DNA of 23,234 bases, from positions 1 through 23,234 of the IMG/VR virus record IMGVR_UViG_3300043395_000308. One strand, 5' to 3'. The notes under the pieces were generated by a model. It was not told the origin of the DNA and ran no database searches. It was given only the letters and a program-made list of their open reading frames with translations. Each line of letters begins with the position of its first letter. Positions within the stretch are counted from its first letter, which is position 1. The translations under genes and the position numbers were made by a program. The stretch is from a virus. Of this stretch, positions 7,014 through 12,391 are shown piece by piece.

Positions 7014-7149
7014 GCCAGAGACTGTACCCGAAACTAAATACGCCCGAAGAACCCTCATTGGTAGCGAACTATCTGGTAAGAAAGTAACCAAAGTTGGACT
7101 CGGAAACCTTGAAGTAATTACCACCTATGACAAACACGCTGACGTATGA
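6952..7149 (+). CDS. small protein between portal and scaffold, 65 aa
   Basis: GTG at 6952 (with GGAG upstream) gives 65 aa; an ATG at 6895 would give 84, but those extra residues look like read-through of portal codons. It overlaps the portal end by 62 bases and the scaffold start by 23. The N-terminal half is Lys/Pro-rich (PQKVAKKPLPPVSKPE) and flexible; the C-terminal part, YARRTLIGSELSGKKVTKVGLGNLEVITTYD, looks like a compact beta unit and resembles small proteins I recall at this place in other cyanopodoviruses. Function unknown; its place suggests a virion or assembly factor. Confidence 0.65.
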   Translation: MDNKPTRPQKVAKKPLPPVSKPETVPETKYARRTLIGSELSGKKVTKVGLGNLEVITTYDKHADV

Positions 7150-7912
7150 TCCAACTGAACTCCCTGAAGGTGAACTGTCTGCTGAAGAACTAGATTCCCT
7201 GGAGGTTGGTGAGAAGCTAGCACAAGAACAACAAGAGCTGCTTGCTGGTAAGTACCGTAATGCAGAAGAACTTGAAGCTGCTTACCTTGAACTTCAACGG
7301 AAGCTTGGTGACAACAAACCTGACAAGGAAGAAGTAGAGACCGAAGTTGAAGACGACGGTCCTGATGATTACGAATCTACCCCTGCTGTTGGTCTGATTC
7401 AAGAGGCATCTGCTGAGTACTACCAGAACGGAGGACAACTGTCTCCCGAAACTCTGGAGAAGTTCAGTGAGATGTCAAGCCGTGACTTGGTAGAAGCATA
7501 CATGCAACTCCAAGCACAACAACCACAACAACAATACGATGCACCAGACCTTAGTCAAGCTGAGGTTAACGTTGTACAGAATGCTGTTGGTGGTGAAGCT
7601 GCCTATAAGAACCTCGTTGGTTGGGCAGCAGAGAACCTTCCTTCCGATTACATCGACGCCTTCGATAGCGTGGTGGAGTCTGGCAACCTTCAAGCTATCC
7701 AGCTTGCTGTCGCAGGTCTCCGCGCTGAATACGAGAATGCTGTTGGCTATGAAGGACGGCTTCTTACTGGAAAGGCAGCAACTCAAACGGCGGATGTCTT
7801 CCGTTCTCAAGCGGAAGTAGTCCGTGCGATGAATGATCCTCGTTACGACAGTGACCCCGCCTACAGGCAGGATGTCTTCGACAAACTTGAACGTTCTTCT
7901 ATCCAATACTGA
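7127..7912 (+). CDS. capsid assembly scaffolding protein, T7 gp9-type
   Basis: Internal scaffold that guides capsid assembly and leaves before packaging is complete. 261 aa (T7 gp9 about 307). It is strongly acidic and helical: an N-terminal acidic region with coiled-coil-like LEVGEKLAQEQQELLAGKYRNAEELEAAYLEL split by Gly, a very acidic linker (EEVETEVEDDGPDDYE), a Gln-rich stretch (LQAQQPQQQYD), and a C-terminal helical domain with VGGEAAYKNLVGWAAENLP and ALAVAGLRAEY-like packing. The final segment RYDSDPAYRQDVFDKLERS is a common ending for this family in T7-like phages. It sits directly before the capsid-side cassette. ATG at 7127 lies within the previous gene; the stop TGA shares its A with the hli ATG. 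Confidence 0.9.
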   Translation: MTNTLTYDPTELPEGELSAEELDSLEVGEKLAQEQQELLAGKYRNAEELEAAYLELQRKLGDNKPDKEEVETEVEDDGPDDYESTPAVGLIQEASAEYYQNGGQLSPETLEKFSEMSSRDLVEAYMQLQAQQPQQQYDAPDLSQAEVNVVQNAVGGEAAYKNLVGWAAENLPSDYIDAFDSVVESGNLQAIQLAVAGLRAEYENAVGYEGRLLTGKAATQTADVFRSQAEVVRAMNDPRYDSDPAYRQDVFDKLERSSIQY

Positions 7913-8106
7913 TGCTAACCACTAACGAATACGGTCAACAAAATCTCTTTGCTAAAGAACCTCCAATTATTATGACTGATCATCCTTACGGTGTGCCTCA
8001 CAATGAGCGTGCTGAGAAGCTGAATGGTCGCCTGGCAATGCTGGGTGTCATCGCAGCCCTCGGTGCCTACGCTGTGACTGGGCAGATCATCCCTGGTTTC
8101 TGGTGA
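7912..8106 (+). CDS. hli: high-light inducible protein (chlorophyll-binding stress protein)
   Basis: Single-helix thylakoid protein that binds chlorophyll and carotenoid and protects photosystem II assembly and damaged complexes; common in cyanophages. 64 aa. The chlorophyll-binding motif ExxNGRxAMLG is at residues 35-45 (E35, N38, R40, M43, G45), followed by a membrane helix VIAALGAYAVTG and the ending IIPGFW. ATG at 7912 joins the scaffold stop (TGATG), suggesting translational coupling and late, structural-gene-like expression; an internal ATG at 7972 would give a 44-aa form that keeps the whole domain. A terminator follows 8 bases after the stop. Confidence 0.95.
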   Translation: MLTTNEYGQQNLFAKEPPIIMTDHPYGVPHNERAEKLNGRLAMLGVIAALGAYAVTGQIIPGFW

Positions 8107-8113
8107 TCTAATA

Positions 8114-8146
8114 GGCTCAGTATTGGCGAGTAGTACTGGGCCTTTT
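8114..8146 (+). terminator. rho-independent-type terminator after hli
   Basis: Stem GGCTCAGTA (8114-8122) with TACTGGGCC (8134-8142), nine pairs including one wobble, an 11-base loop, then TTTT. It would separate the scaffold-hli transcript from rlpA-like/psbA or lower read-through. The T run is short, so termination is probably partial. Confidence 0.6.
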
Positions 8147-8159
8147 GTGTAGACGGGAT

Positions 8160-8480
8160 ATGAAAGTACTTCGCTTACTCATTATGATTCCTGTTCTAAC
8201 TACATTGTCAGTCATTAGCTCCTGGTATGGCCCTGGTTTCCATGGCCGTCTCACAGCTAACGGCGAACGATACAATCAAAACGGCCTTACTGCAGCGCAC
8301 AAGACACTCCCATTTGGAACCAGACTTAGGGTCTGCTTTCAGAGGTGTGCCGTTGTACGGGTCAATGATCGTGGTCCCTATCATGGTAATAGAGGACTAG
8401 ATCTCAGTAAAGGTGCGGCTGATACTATCGGTCTCACTGGCAGTGGTGTTGGGAGGGTACAAGTTACTCGACTTAACTAA
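8160..8480 (+). CDS. RlpA-like double-psi beta-barrel protein (putative lytic transglycosylase)
   Basis: 106 aa from ATG 8160. Residues 1-20 form a basic then hydrophobic signal or anchor segment ([20 protein letters not shown]); there is no lipobox Cys. The rest is an RlpA-type barrel: [55 protein letters not shown]. In Pseudomonas RlpA, which cuts peptidoglycan lacking stem peptides, an Asp in the NDRGP motif and a Glu in the SGE motif are needed; the matching residues here are D70 and E36. The barrel is minimal and lacks the SPOR domain that targets bacterial RlpA to septa. It lies between hli and psbA, 7 bases before psbA. With no other lysis gene in the window it is a candidate cell-wall enzyme for lysis (inference). 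Confidence 0.85.
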   Translation: MKVLRLLIMIPVLTTLSVISSWYGPGFHGRLTANGERYNQNGLTAAHKTLPFGTRLRVCFQRCAVVRVNDRGPYHGNRGLDLSKGAADTIGLTGSGVGRVQVTRLN

Positions 8481-8487
8481 CACTTCA

Positions 8488-9570
8488 ATGTCAATTGCAA
8501 TTGCCCAGCGTCCCTCAATTACTCGGGGCTGGGATTCTTACTTAAACTGGGTCACTTCGACCAACAACCGCATTTATATTGGTCATTTTGGTGTAGTAAT
8601 GATTCCTGCATTACTCGCTGCAACGACCTGTTTTATCCTTGCCTTCATTGCAGCACCTCCGGTAGACATCGATGGAATACGAGAACCAGTGGCAGGCTCC
8701 CTACTCTATGGAAACAACATCATCTCCGGAGCTGTTGTTCCCAGCTCAAATGCCATCGGACTCCACTTTTATCCAGTGTGGGAAGCTAATTCGCTTGATG
8801 AATGGCTCTACAATGGCGGCCCCTTCCAGCTCGTCGTCTTCCACTTCCTCATTGGCATCTATGCTTACATGGGACGCGAATGGGAGCTTAGCTATCGACT
8901 AGGGATGAGGCCCTGGATCTTTGTCGCATACTCAGCACCTGTCGCAGCGGCGTCCGCTGTATTTCTTGTCTATCCCTTTGGGCAGGGCTCCTTCTCGGAC
9001 GCTATGCCTTTGGGTATTTCGGGAACCTTCAACTACATGTTGGTTTTCCAAGCCGAACATAACATCCTCATGCACCCCTTCCACATGCTTGGCGTCGCTG
9101 GAGTGTTCGGTGGGTCGCTATTCTCTGCGATGCACGGTTCCCTGGTTACGTCCTCGCTGATCCGTGAAACCACTGAAGACATCTCTCAGAACTATGGCTA
9201 CAAGTTCGGTCAAGAAGAAGAGACTTACAACATTGTTGCGGCGCATGGCTACTTTGGTAGGCTCATTTTCCAGTACGCTTCTTTTAATAATAGCCGCAGT
9301 CTTCATTTCTTCCTGGCTGCCTGGCCCGTTGTTGGCATTTGGTTTGCTGCTCTTGGTGTTAGCACTATGGCATTTAACCTGAATGGTTTCAACTTCAACC
9401 AGTCCTTGCTTTCTTCGGAGGGCAAGGTGATTAATACCTGGGCAGACATCCTCAACAAAGCTAACCTTGGCTTTGAGGTAATGCACGAGCGTAATGCTCA
9501 CAACTTCCCACTCGATCTTGCTGCTAACAACATCGTGCCTATCGCTATGAAGGCACCTGCTATCGGTTAA
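8488..9570 (+). CDS. psbA: photosystem II D1 protein
   Basis: Core reaction-centre protein of photosystem II, replacing host D1 lost to photodamage during infection. ATG at 8488 gives 360 aa without intron or frameshift. One extra N-terminal residue shifts numbering by +1: TyrZ is Y162, manganese-cluster ligands D171, E190, H333, E334, D343 and the carboxyl of A345 are present, as are H199, H216 and the PChlZ ligand H119. The C-terminal extension after LDLA is 15 residues, removed by host CtpA. Standard position 130 is Glu (GREWEL), the high-light type found in Synechococcus, not the Gln of Prochlorococcus. Odd: standard Trp32 (GWFG) is His (GHFG), and the first roughly 20 residues are divergent. 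Not preceded by a clear ribosome site; probably co-transcribed with the RlpA-like gene. Confidence 0.98.
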   Translation: MSIAIAQRPSITRGWDSYLNWVTSTNNRIYIGHFGVVMIPALLAATTCFILAFIAAPPVDIDGIREPVAGSLLYGNNIISGAVVPSSNAIGLHFYPVWEANSLDEWLYNGGPFQLVVFHFLIGIYAYMGREWELSYRLGMRPWIFVAYSAPVAAASAVFLVYPFGQGSFSDAMPLGISGTFNYMLVFQAEHNILMHPFHMLGVAGVFGGSLFSAMHGSLVTSSLIRETTEDISQNYGYKFGQEEETYNIVAAHGYFGRLIFQYASFNNSRSLHFFLAAWPVVGIWFAALGVSTMAFNLNGFNFNQSLLSSEGKVINTWADILNKANLGFEVMHERNAHNFPLDLAANNIVPIAMKAPAIG

Positions 9571-9574
9571 AACT

Positions 9575-9745
9575 ATGGCACTCGCTTATGATCCGAAGGC
9601 ATCTAGCGTTGTTCCCAACTATGTTGTGAAGACGACTGGTGATCCCTTCTTTGTTACCGCTTACCCTGTCCCCTATGCCAAGGCAGGCTCCCTTGCTCAG
9701 TGCAAGAAGCTTAGCCCAAAGGGTGCAGAACAGGTGGCAACCTAA
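9575..9745 (+). CDS. 56-aa orphan protein downstream of psbA
   Basis: ATG at 9575, four bases after the psbA stop, to TAA at 9743-9745. The product begins MALAYDPKASSVVPNYVV and ends with a short basic tail with one Cys (SLAQCKKLSPKGAEQVAT). No membrane helix, signal or enzyme motif. The YVVKTTGDPFFVTAYPVPYAK part could form a small beta unit. The reading frame, spacing and codon choice match its neighbours, so it is probably translated with psbA, but I do not recognise the family. A role tied to D1 would be speculation based only on adjacency. Confidence 0.6.
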   Translation: MALAYDPKASSVVPNYVVKTTGDPFFVTAYPVPYAKAGSLAQCKKLSPKGAEQVAT

Positions 9746-9871
9746 TCCGTAAAGACGGACGGGGAGGTTTGAGCCCTCCCTTAGGTATTGGCTTTAGGCC
9801 TTCTACGGAAGATACCCTTTAGCCGCGCGGCTGTCAGAGCCTAAAAAATCTGACGAAAAAATTGATCATCT
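9746..9871 (+). other. non-coding region dense in hairpins, possible pseudoknotted RNA or 3' UTR element
   Basis: The longest gap in the window holds several potential helices: TCCGT/ACGGA (9746-9750 with 9755-9759); GGGAGG/CCTCCC (9762-9767 with 9775-9780); GGTAT/ATACC (9784-9788 with 9812-9816) enclosing CTTC-TACG-GAAG (9800-9811), a C(UNCG)G tetraloop; the 12-bp palindrome AGCCGCGCGGCT (9821-9832); and GTCAGA/TCTGAC (9833-9838 with 9849-9854). The loop of the last hairpin, GCCTAAA (9839-9845), is an exact complement of TTTAGGC (9793-9799), so an H-type pseudoknot can form with helices abutting. No good T run follows. It may be a psbA mRNA 3' element, a processing site, or part of the mobile unit of the adjacent homing endonuclease. 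No match to a known riboswitch, ribozyme or group I core was recognised. Confidence 0.45.
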
Positions 9872-10240
9872 ATGCTAGCAAAAGTCCCTGAGTTAGCCTG
9901 GGCTGCTGGCTTTTTTGAGGGTGAAGGACACATCAATGTCTCACCTAATACAAATAGCAAGCGGTACGGGTACAACTCTATGTGTACTCAGATCACAATG
10001 ACCCAAAAGGGTACAGAGACAGAGCCTCCTGATGTTCTTGTTAAGTTTGCCGACCTGTTTCCAGGTGGTAAGATTTACAGAGAGAAAGGAAGAGCCATGT
10101 GGAGATACACCATTTCTAAGAAGTGGTATGTCAAAGCAGCGTTGAAGTCAATGCTCCCCTGGCTTGGTCAGCGTAGATCTGAGAAGGCACACGAATGCAT
10201 TCGGGCAATTCTTAATTCCCCGTACAAAGTTAAACCCTAA
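9872..10240 (+). CDS. LAGLIDADG-type homing endonuclease, free-standing
   Basis: 122 aa from ATG 9872. One LAGLIDADG helix near the N-terminus reads AAGFFEGEG within LAWAAGFFEGEGHINV, with the catalytic acid at the second Glu; a single motif implies a homodimer. The remainder has the usual beta-strand features, including KIYREKGRAMWRYTISKK and a C-terminal helix pair. Such enzymes cut specific DNA and copy their own gene into the site. There is no intron in psbA or the capsid gene, so it is free-standing, between the psbA cassette and the capsid. It ends 2 bases before the capsid ATG, so the capsid start may depend on its translation. A psbA-linked nuclease in cyanophage S-PM2 (F-CphI, HNH type) is a parallel of different family. 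Confidence 0.88.
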   Translation: MLAKVPELAWAAGFFEGEGHINVSPNTNSKRYGYNSMCTQITMTQKGTETEPPDVLVKFADLFPGGKIYREKGRAMWRYTISKKWYVKAALKSMLPWLGQRRSEKAHECIRAILNSPYKVKP

Positions 10241-10242
10241 TC

Positions 10243-11316
10243 ATGACTACCTGGAGCCCAATCCCCGGAACGGCACCGAACACTACTGCCACTTCCGTTG
10301 GTTCTATTAACAAGCACCCTGGCCTTGGCCTGACTCAAGGCGGTGCAGATTATGACGCTAAACATGCGACCTACCTTAAATTGTTCTCTGGCGAACTCTT
10401 TAAGGCATATGAGTCCGCATGTATTGCTAAAGGCACCGTTCAAAACCGCACCCTGAAGAACGGCAAAGCTCTGCAGTTCATCTTCACTGGTCGTATGGGC
10501 GCTTCCTACCACCAGCCTGGCACCCCTATCCTCGGTAGTGGTGATCCCCCGGTGGCAGAGAAGACCATCGTGATGGACGACCTGCTGGTTTCCAGCGCCT
10601 TCGTCTATGACCTCGATGAGACCCTTGCTCACTACTCCCTGCGTGGCGAGATCGCCAAGAAGATTGGCTACGCCCTCGCAGAAGCTTATGACAAAAAGAT
10701 ATTCCGTGTGATCGCAAAGGCTGCACGTGAAGCTCATCCGATCGGTGCTGCTGCTGGTACTACCCCCACGACTCCTGCAGTTCCTGCTGAGCCTGGTGGT
10801 TCCATCATCAAGCTTGGTGCTGGTAATGCCCTGAGCGCACAGCATCTGGTTGATGCCTTCTTTGAAGCTGCTTCCATCCTTGATGAGAAGAACCTTCCTA
10901 AGCAAGGTCGTACTGCCATCCTGACTCCTCGTCAGTACTACGCCCTGATCTCTCAGGTCGATACCAATATCCTGAACCGTGACTTCGGTAACAACCAGGG
11001 TAACCTGAACAGCGGCGAAGGTCTCTATGAGATCGCTGGTATCAGCATCCGTCGTTCCAACAACCTCCCCTTCCAGGCTGGCAACATTGCCCGTGTGGAC
11101 GGTGAGAACAACGACTACTCTGGTGACTTCACCAACCACGCTGGTCTCATCTATCAGAAGGATGCTGCTGGTGTTGTTGAAGCTATCGGTCCTCAAGTTC
11201 AGACCACCTCTGGTGACGTGTCTGTCCTGTATCAGGGCGACGTGATCGTTGGTCGTCTCGCTATGGGCGCTGGCACCCTGAACCCTGCTGCTGCTATTGA
11301 GCTGCAGTCTGCCTGA
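10243..11316 (+). CDS. major capsid protein, T7 gp10-type
   Basis: HK97-fold shell protein. 357 aa, close to T7 gp10A (345). Matching features are the N-terminal arm, the LKLFSGELFKAYESACIAKG segment typical of T7-like capsids, MDDLLVSSAFVYDLDE, a Thr/Pro/Ala-rich insertion around residues 180-195, the TPRQYYALISQ helix, and the C-terminal DVSVLYQGDVIVGRLAMG strand region. ATG at 10243, 2 bases after the homing-endonuclease stop, with no visible Shine-Dalgarno site, which is surprising for the most abundant phage protein. Two stops in a row (TGA TAG) end the frame; the next gene is in the same frame 15 bases on. Confidence 0.95.
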   Translation: MTTWSPIPGTAPNTTATSVGSINKHPGLGLTQGGADYDAKHATYLKLFSGELFKAYESACIAKGTVQNRTLKNGKALQFIFTGRMGASYHQPGTPILGSGDPPVAEKTIVMDDLLVSSAFVYDLDETLAHYSLRGEIAKKIGYALAEAYDKKIFRVIAKAAREAHPIGAAAGTTPTTPAVPAEPGGSIIKLGAGNALSAQHLVDAFFEAASILDEKNLPKQGRTAILTPRQYYALISQVDTNILNRDFGNNQGNLNSGEGLYEIAGISIRRSNNLPFQAGNIARVDGENNDYSGDFTNHAGLIYQKDAAGVVEAIGPQVQTTSGDVSVLYQGDVIVGRLAMGAGTLNPAAAIELQSA

Positions 11317-11317
11317 T

Positions 11318-11324
11318 AGGAGGT
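11318..11324 (+). promoter_or_regulatory. strong Shine-Dalgarno site AGGAGGT
   Basis: AGGAGGT, 7 bases before the ATG at 11332. It is the best ribosome site I see in the window and belongs to a 59-aa protein, implying a high copy number. Confidence 0.7.
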
Positions 11325-11331
11325 AATCCTG

Positions 11332-11511
11332 ATGGCTGCTGGTGGTACTGGAGCTGGCACGGGTACTACCCCTGCTGCTACCGCTGTCCTGCCTACTGTG
11401 GCTGGACACACTGTCAAAGAGGTGACCTTCCCTCGTCGTAATACCGATGCTGGGTTGGCTGCTTATTCAATCAAGAGCGAGACCTACGATCCTCGTTCTG
11501 CTAACTACTGA
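11332..11511 (+). CDS. small protein after capsid, 59 aa
   Basis: ATG at 11332 behind a full Shine-Dalgarno site; stop TGA at 11509-11511. The N-terminus is Ala/Gly/Thr-rich and flexible (GGTGAGTGTTPAATAV), followed by HTVKEVTFPRRNTDAGLAAYSIKSETYDPRSANY. Its end shares the pattern A...(S/T)(I/V)KSET with the next small gene. Position right after the capsid gene, ahead of the terminator, and a strong ribosome site suggest an abundant virion component such as a decoration protein, but this is inference. It is in frame with the capsid gene, separated by two tandem stops, so it is not an obvious counterpart of the frameshifted T7 gp10B. Confidence 0.65.
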   Translation: MAAGGTGAGTGTTPAATAVLPTVAGHTVKEVTFPRRNTDAGLAAYSIKSETYDPRSANY

Positions 11512-11519
11512 GGTCTACT

Positions 11520-11711
11520 ATGGCTGCTAACGTTTCTACTCCGTCTTACGGTGCTGGCGTGTGTGGCGATCCTACTGTTCGTGTTTCGGTTGCTCGCACC
11601 CGCAAGGCTTACGGTGGTACCGCTGTTGCTGCTTCTACTGTGAAGTCGGAAACCAAGGGTATGCGTGTTGCATATCCTGGCACGGAATGTAATATCCCTC
11701 TCATTCCGTAA
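11520..11711 (+). CDS. small protein after capsid, 63 aa
   Basis: ATG at 11520 with GAGG at 11510-11513. The product has no acidic cluster, two Cys (GVCGDP and TECNIP), and reads as short beta strands: DPTVRVSVARTRKAYGG, AVAASTVKSETKGMRVAYPGTE. The TVKSET piece echoes SIKSET in the preceding 59-aa protein, so the two may be distant duplicates. The pattern KSETKGMRVAYPGTECNIPLIP at the end looks structured. Probably a capsid-associated protein by position; unrecognised family. The gene ends 8 bases before a strong terminator. Confidence 0.65.
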   Translation: MAANVSTPSYGAGVCGDPTVRVSVARTRKAYGGTAVAASTVKSETKGMRVAYPGTECNIPLIP

Positions 11712-11719
11712 CACATCTG

Positions 11720-11746
11720 GGGACTCCTTCGGGGGTCCCTTTTTTT
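11720..11746 (+). terminator. strong intrinsic terminator at the T7 Tphi position
   Basis: Stem GGGACTCC (11720-11727), UUCG loop (11728-11731), GGGGTCCC (11732-11739), then seven T. Eight pairs with one wobble and a stable tetraloop make this the clearest terminator in the window. In T7, Tphi also lies between the capsid gene and gene 11, lowering tail gene transcription relative to capsid. Confidence 0.92.
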
Positions 11747-11758
11747 ATTTATATTTAT

Positions 11759-11773
11759 TGAGAATGATTCTCA
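11759..11773 (+). promoter_or_regulatory. 15-bp dyad resembling a Fur box upstream of tail gene 11
   Basis: TGAGAATGATTCTCA is a perfect 7-1-7 inverted repeat and matches 12 of 14 defined positions of the Fur consensus TGATAATNATTATCA. It lies between the terminator and the ATG at 11783, in AT-rich DNA, with a TATATT at 11750-11755 that could be a -10 element. The dyad could instead be a 6-bp mRNA hairpin with a 3-base loop close to the start codon, which has no ribosome site. Confidence 0.4.
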
Positions 11774-11782
11774 TTACTAACT

Positions 11783-12391
11783 ATGTTCCCCACGACCTTT
11801 GATACTGAGACAGAACTCTCCAGCGTTAACTCAATTCTGGGGTGCATCGGTCAGTCCCCAGTTACCGCCTTGGATTATGAGAACCCAGAGATTGCTCTGG
11901 TAGCTAGAACCTTGAACGAGGTATCTAACCAAGTCCAATCTGAGGGTTGGGTATTCAACACTGAGAACCATTACCCGTTGGTACCGAATAACAATAAGGA
12001 GATCCTCTATCCAGAGAACGTCTTGCAGTTTGACCTCTCAGATTGTGAGCCAGCCTATGTGGATGTGATCAAACGATCTGGCAAATTGTACGATAAGATC
12101 GGACATTCTTACAAGTTTGAACGTACCCTCCATGCTGATGTGGTGTGGAAGTTTGGCTACGAAGATCTCCCCCACCCCTTTAAGCAATACATCACCTATC
12201 GAGCTGCACGTCTTGTCGCTACAAAGCTGACTGCAGACCCTGACTTGTACAAAATTCTGCTTGAACAGGAAGGCATGACTCGTGCTGCTGTCCTGGAGTA
12301 TGAGTGCAATCAAGGTGACTACAACTTCCTCGGTTATCCACGTGGTACCAGGGGTAATAACTACAGACCCTATCAAGCACTGCAACGCTAA
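11783..12391 (+). CDS. tail tubular protein A, T7 gp11-type
   Basis: Forms the gatekeeper ring below the portal. 202 aa (T7 gp11 196). Family landmarks: the N-terminal TELSSVNSILGCIGQSPVT, the NEVSNQVQSEGWVFNTE helix and turn, a mid beta region, and the C-terminal helices FKQYITYRAARLVATKL and LLEQEGMTRAAVLEYE, which are typical of gp11 proteins. First gene of the tail operon after the terminator. The stop shares a base with the gp12 ATG (TAATG). Confidence 0.94.
   Translation: MFPTTFDTETELSSVNSILGCIGQSPVTALDYENPEIALVARTLNEVSNQVQSEGWVFNTENHYPLVPNNNKEILYPENVLQFDLSDCEPAYVDVIKRSGKLYDKIGHSYKFERTLHADVVWKFGYEDLPHPFKQYITYRAARLVATKLTADPDLYKILLEQEGMTRAAVLEYECNQGDYNFLGYPRGTRGNNYRPYQALQR

Noticed and set aside
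8488-9570. Group I intron in psbA, as known from some cyanophages
   Set aside because: The D1 frame is uninterrupted and contains all expected segments in order; no intron core was seen inside it.
9746-9871. Remnant of a group I intron or an HDV-like, twister or glutamine riboswitch element
   Set aside because: CAGAGCCTA and AAGATACC look like intron core pieces but are in the wrong order, and there is no P8 between the pseudoknot strands. Strand orders and consensus bases of the ribozymes and riboswitch do not fit.
11290-11340. T7-like frameshift making a gp10B-type extended capsid, or stop read-through
   Set aside because: The following gene is already in the same frame but behind TGA TAG, has its own strong ribosome site, and no slippery run with pairing was noticed at the capsid end.
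10237-11409. A 390-codon open frame on the minus strand covering the whole capsid gene
   Set aside because: It mirrors the codon bias of the capsid gene, is low in complexity (Ser, Thr, Val, Gly), has no recognisable motif and no gene context; it is a shadow of the + strand gene.
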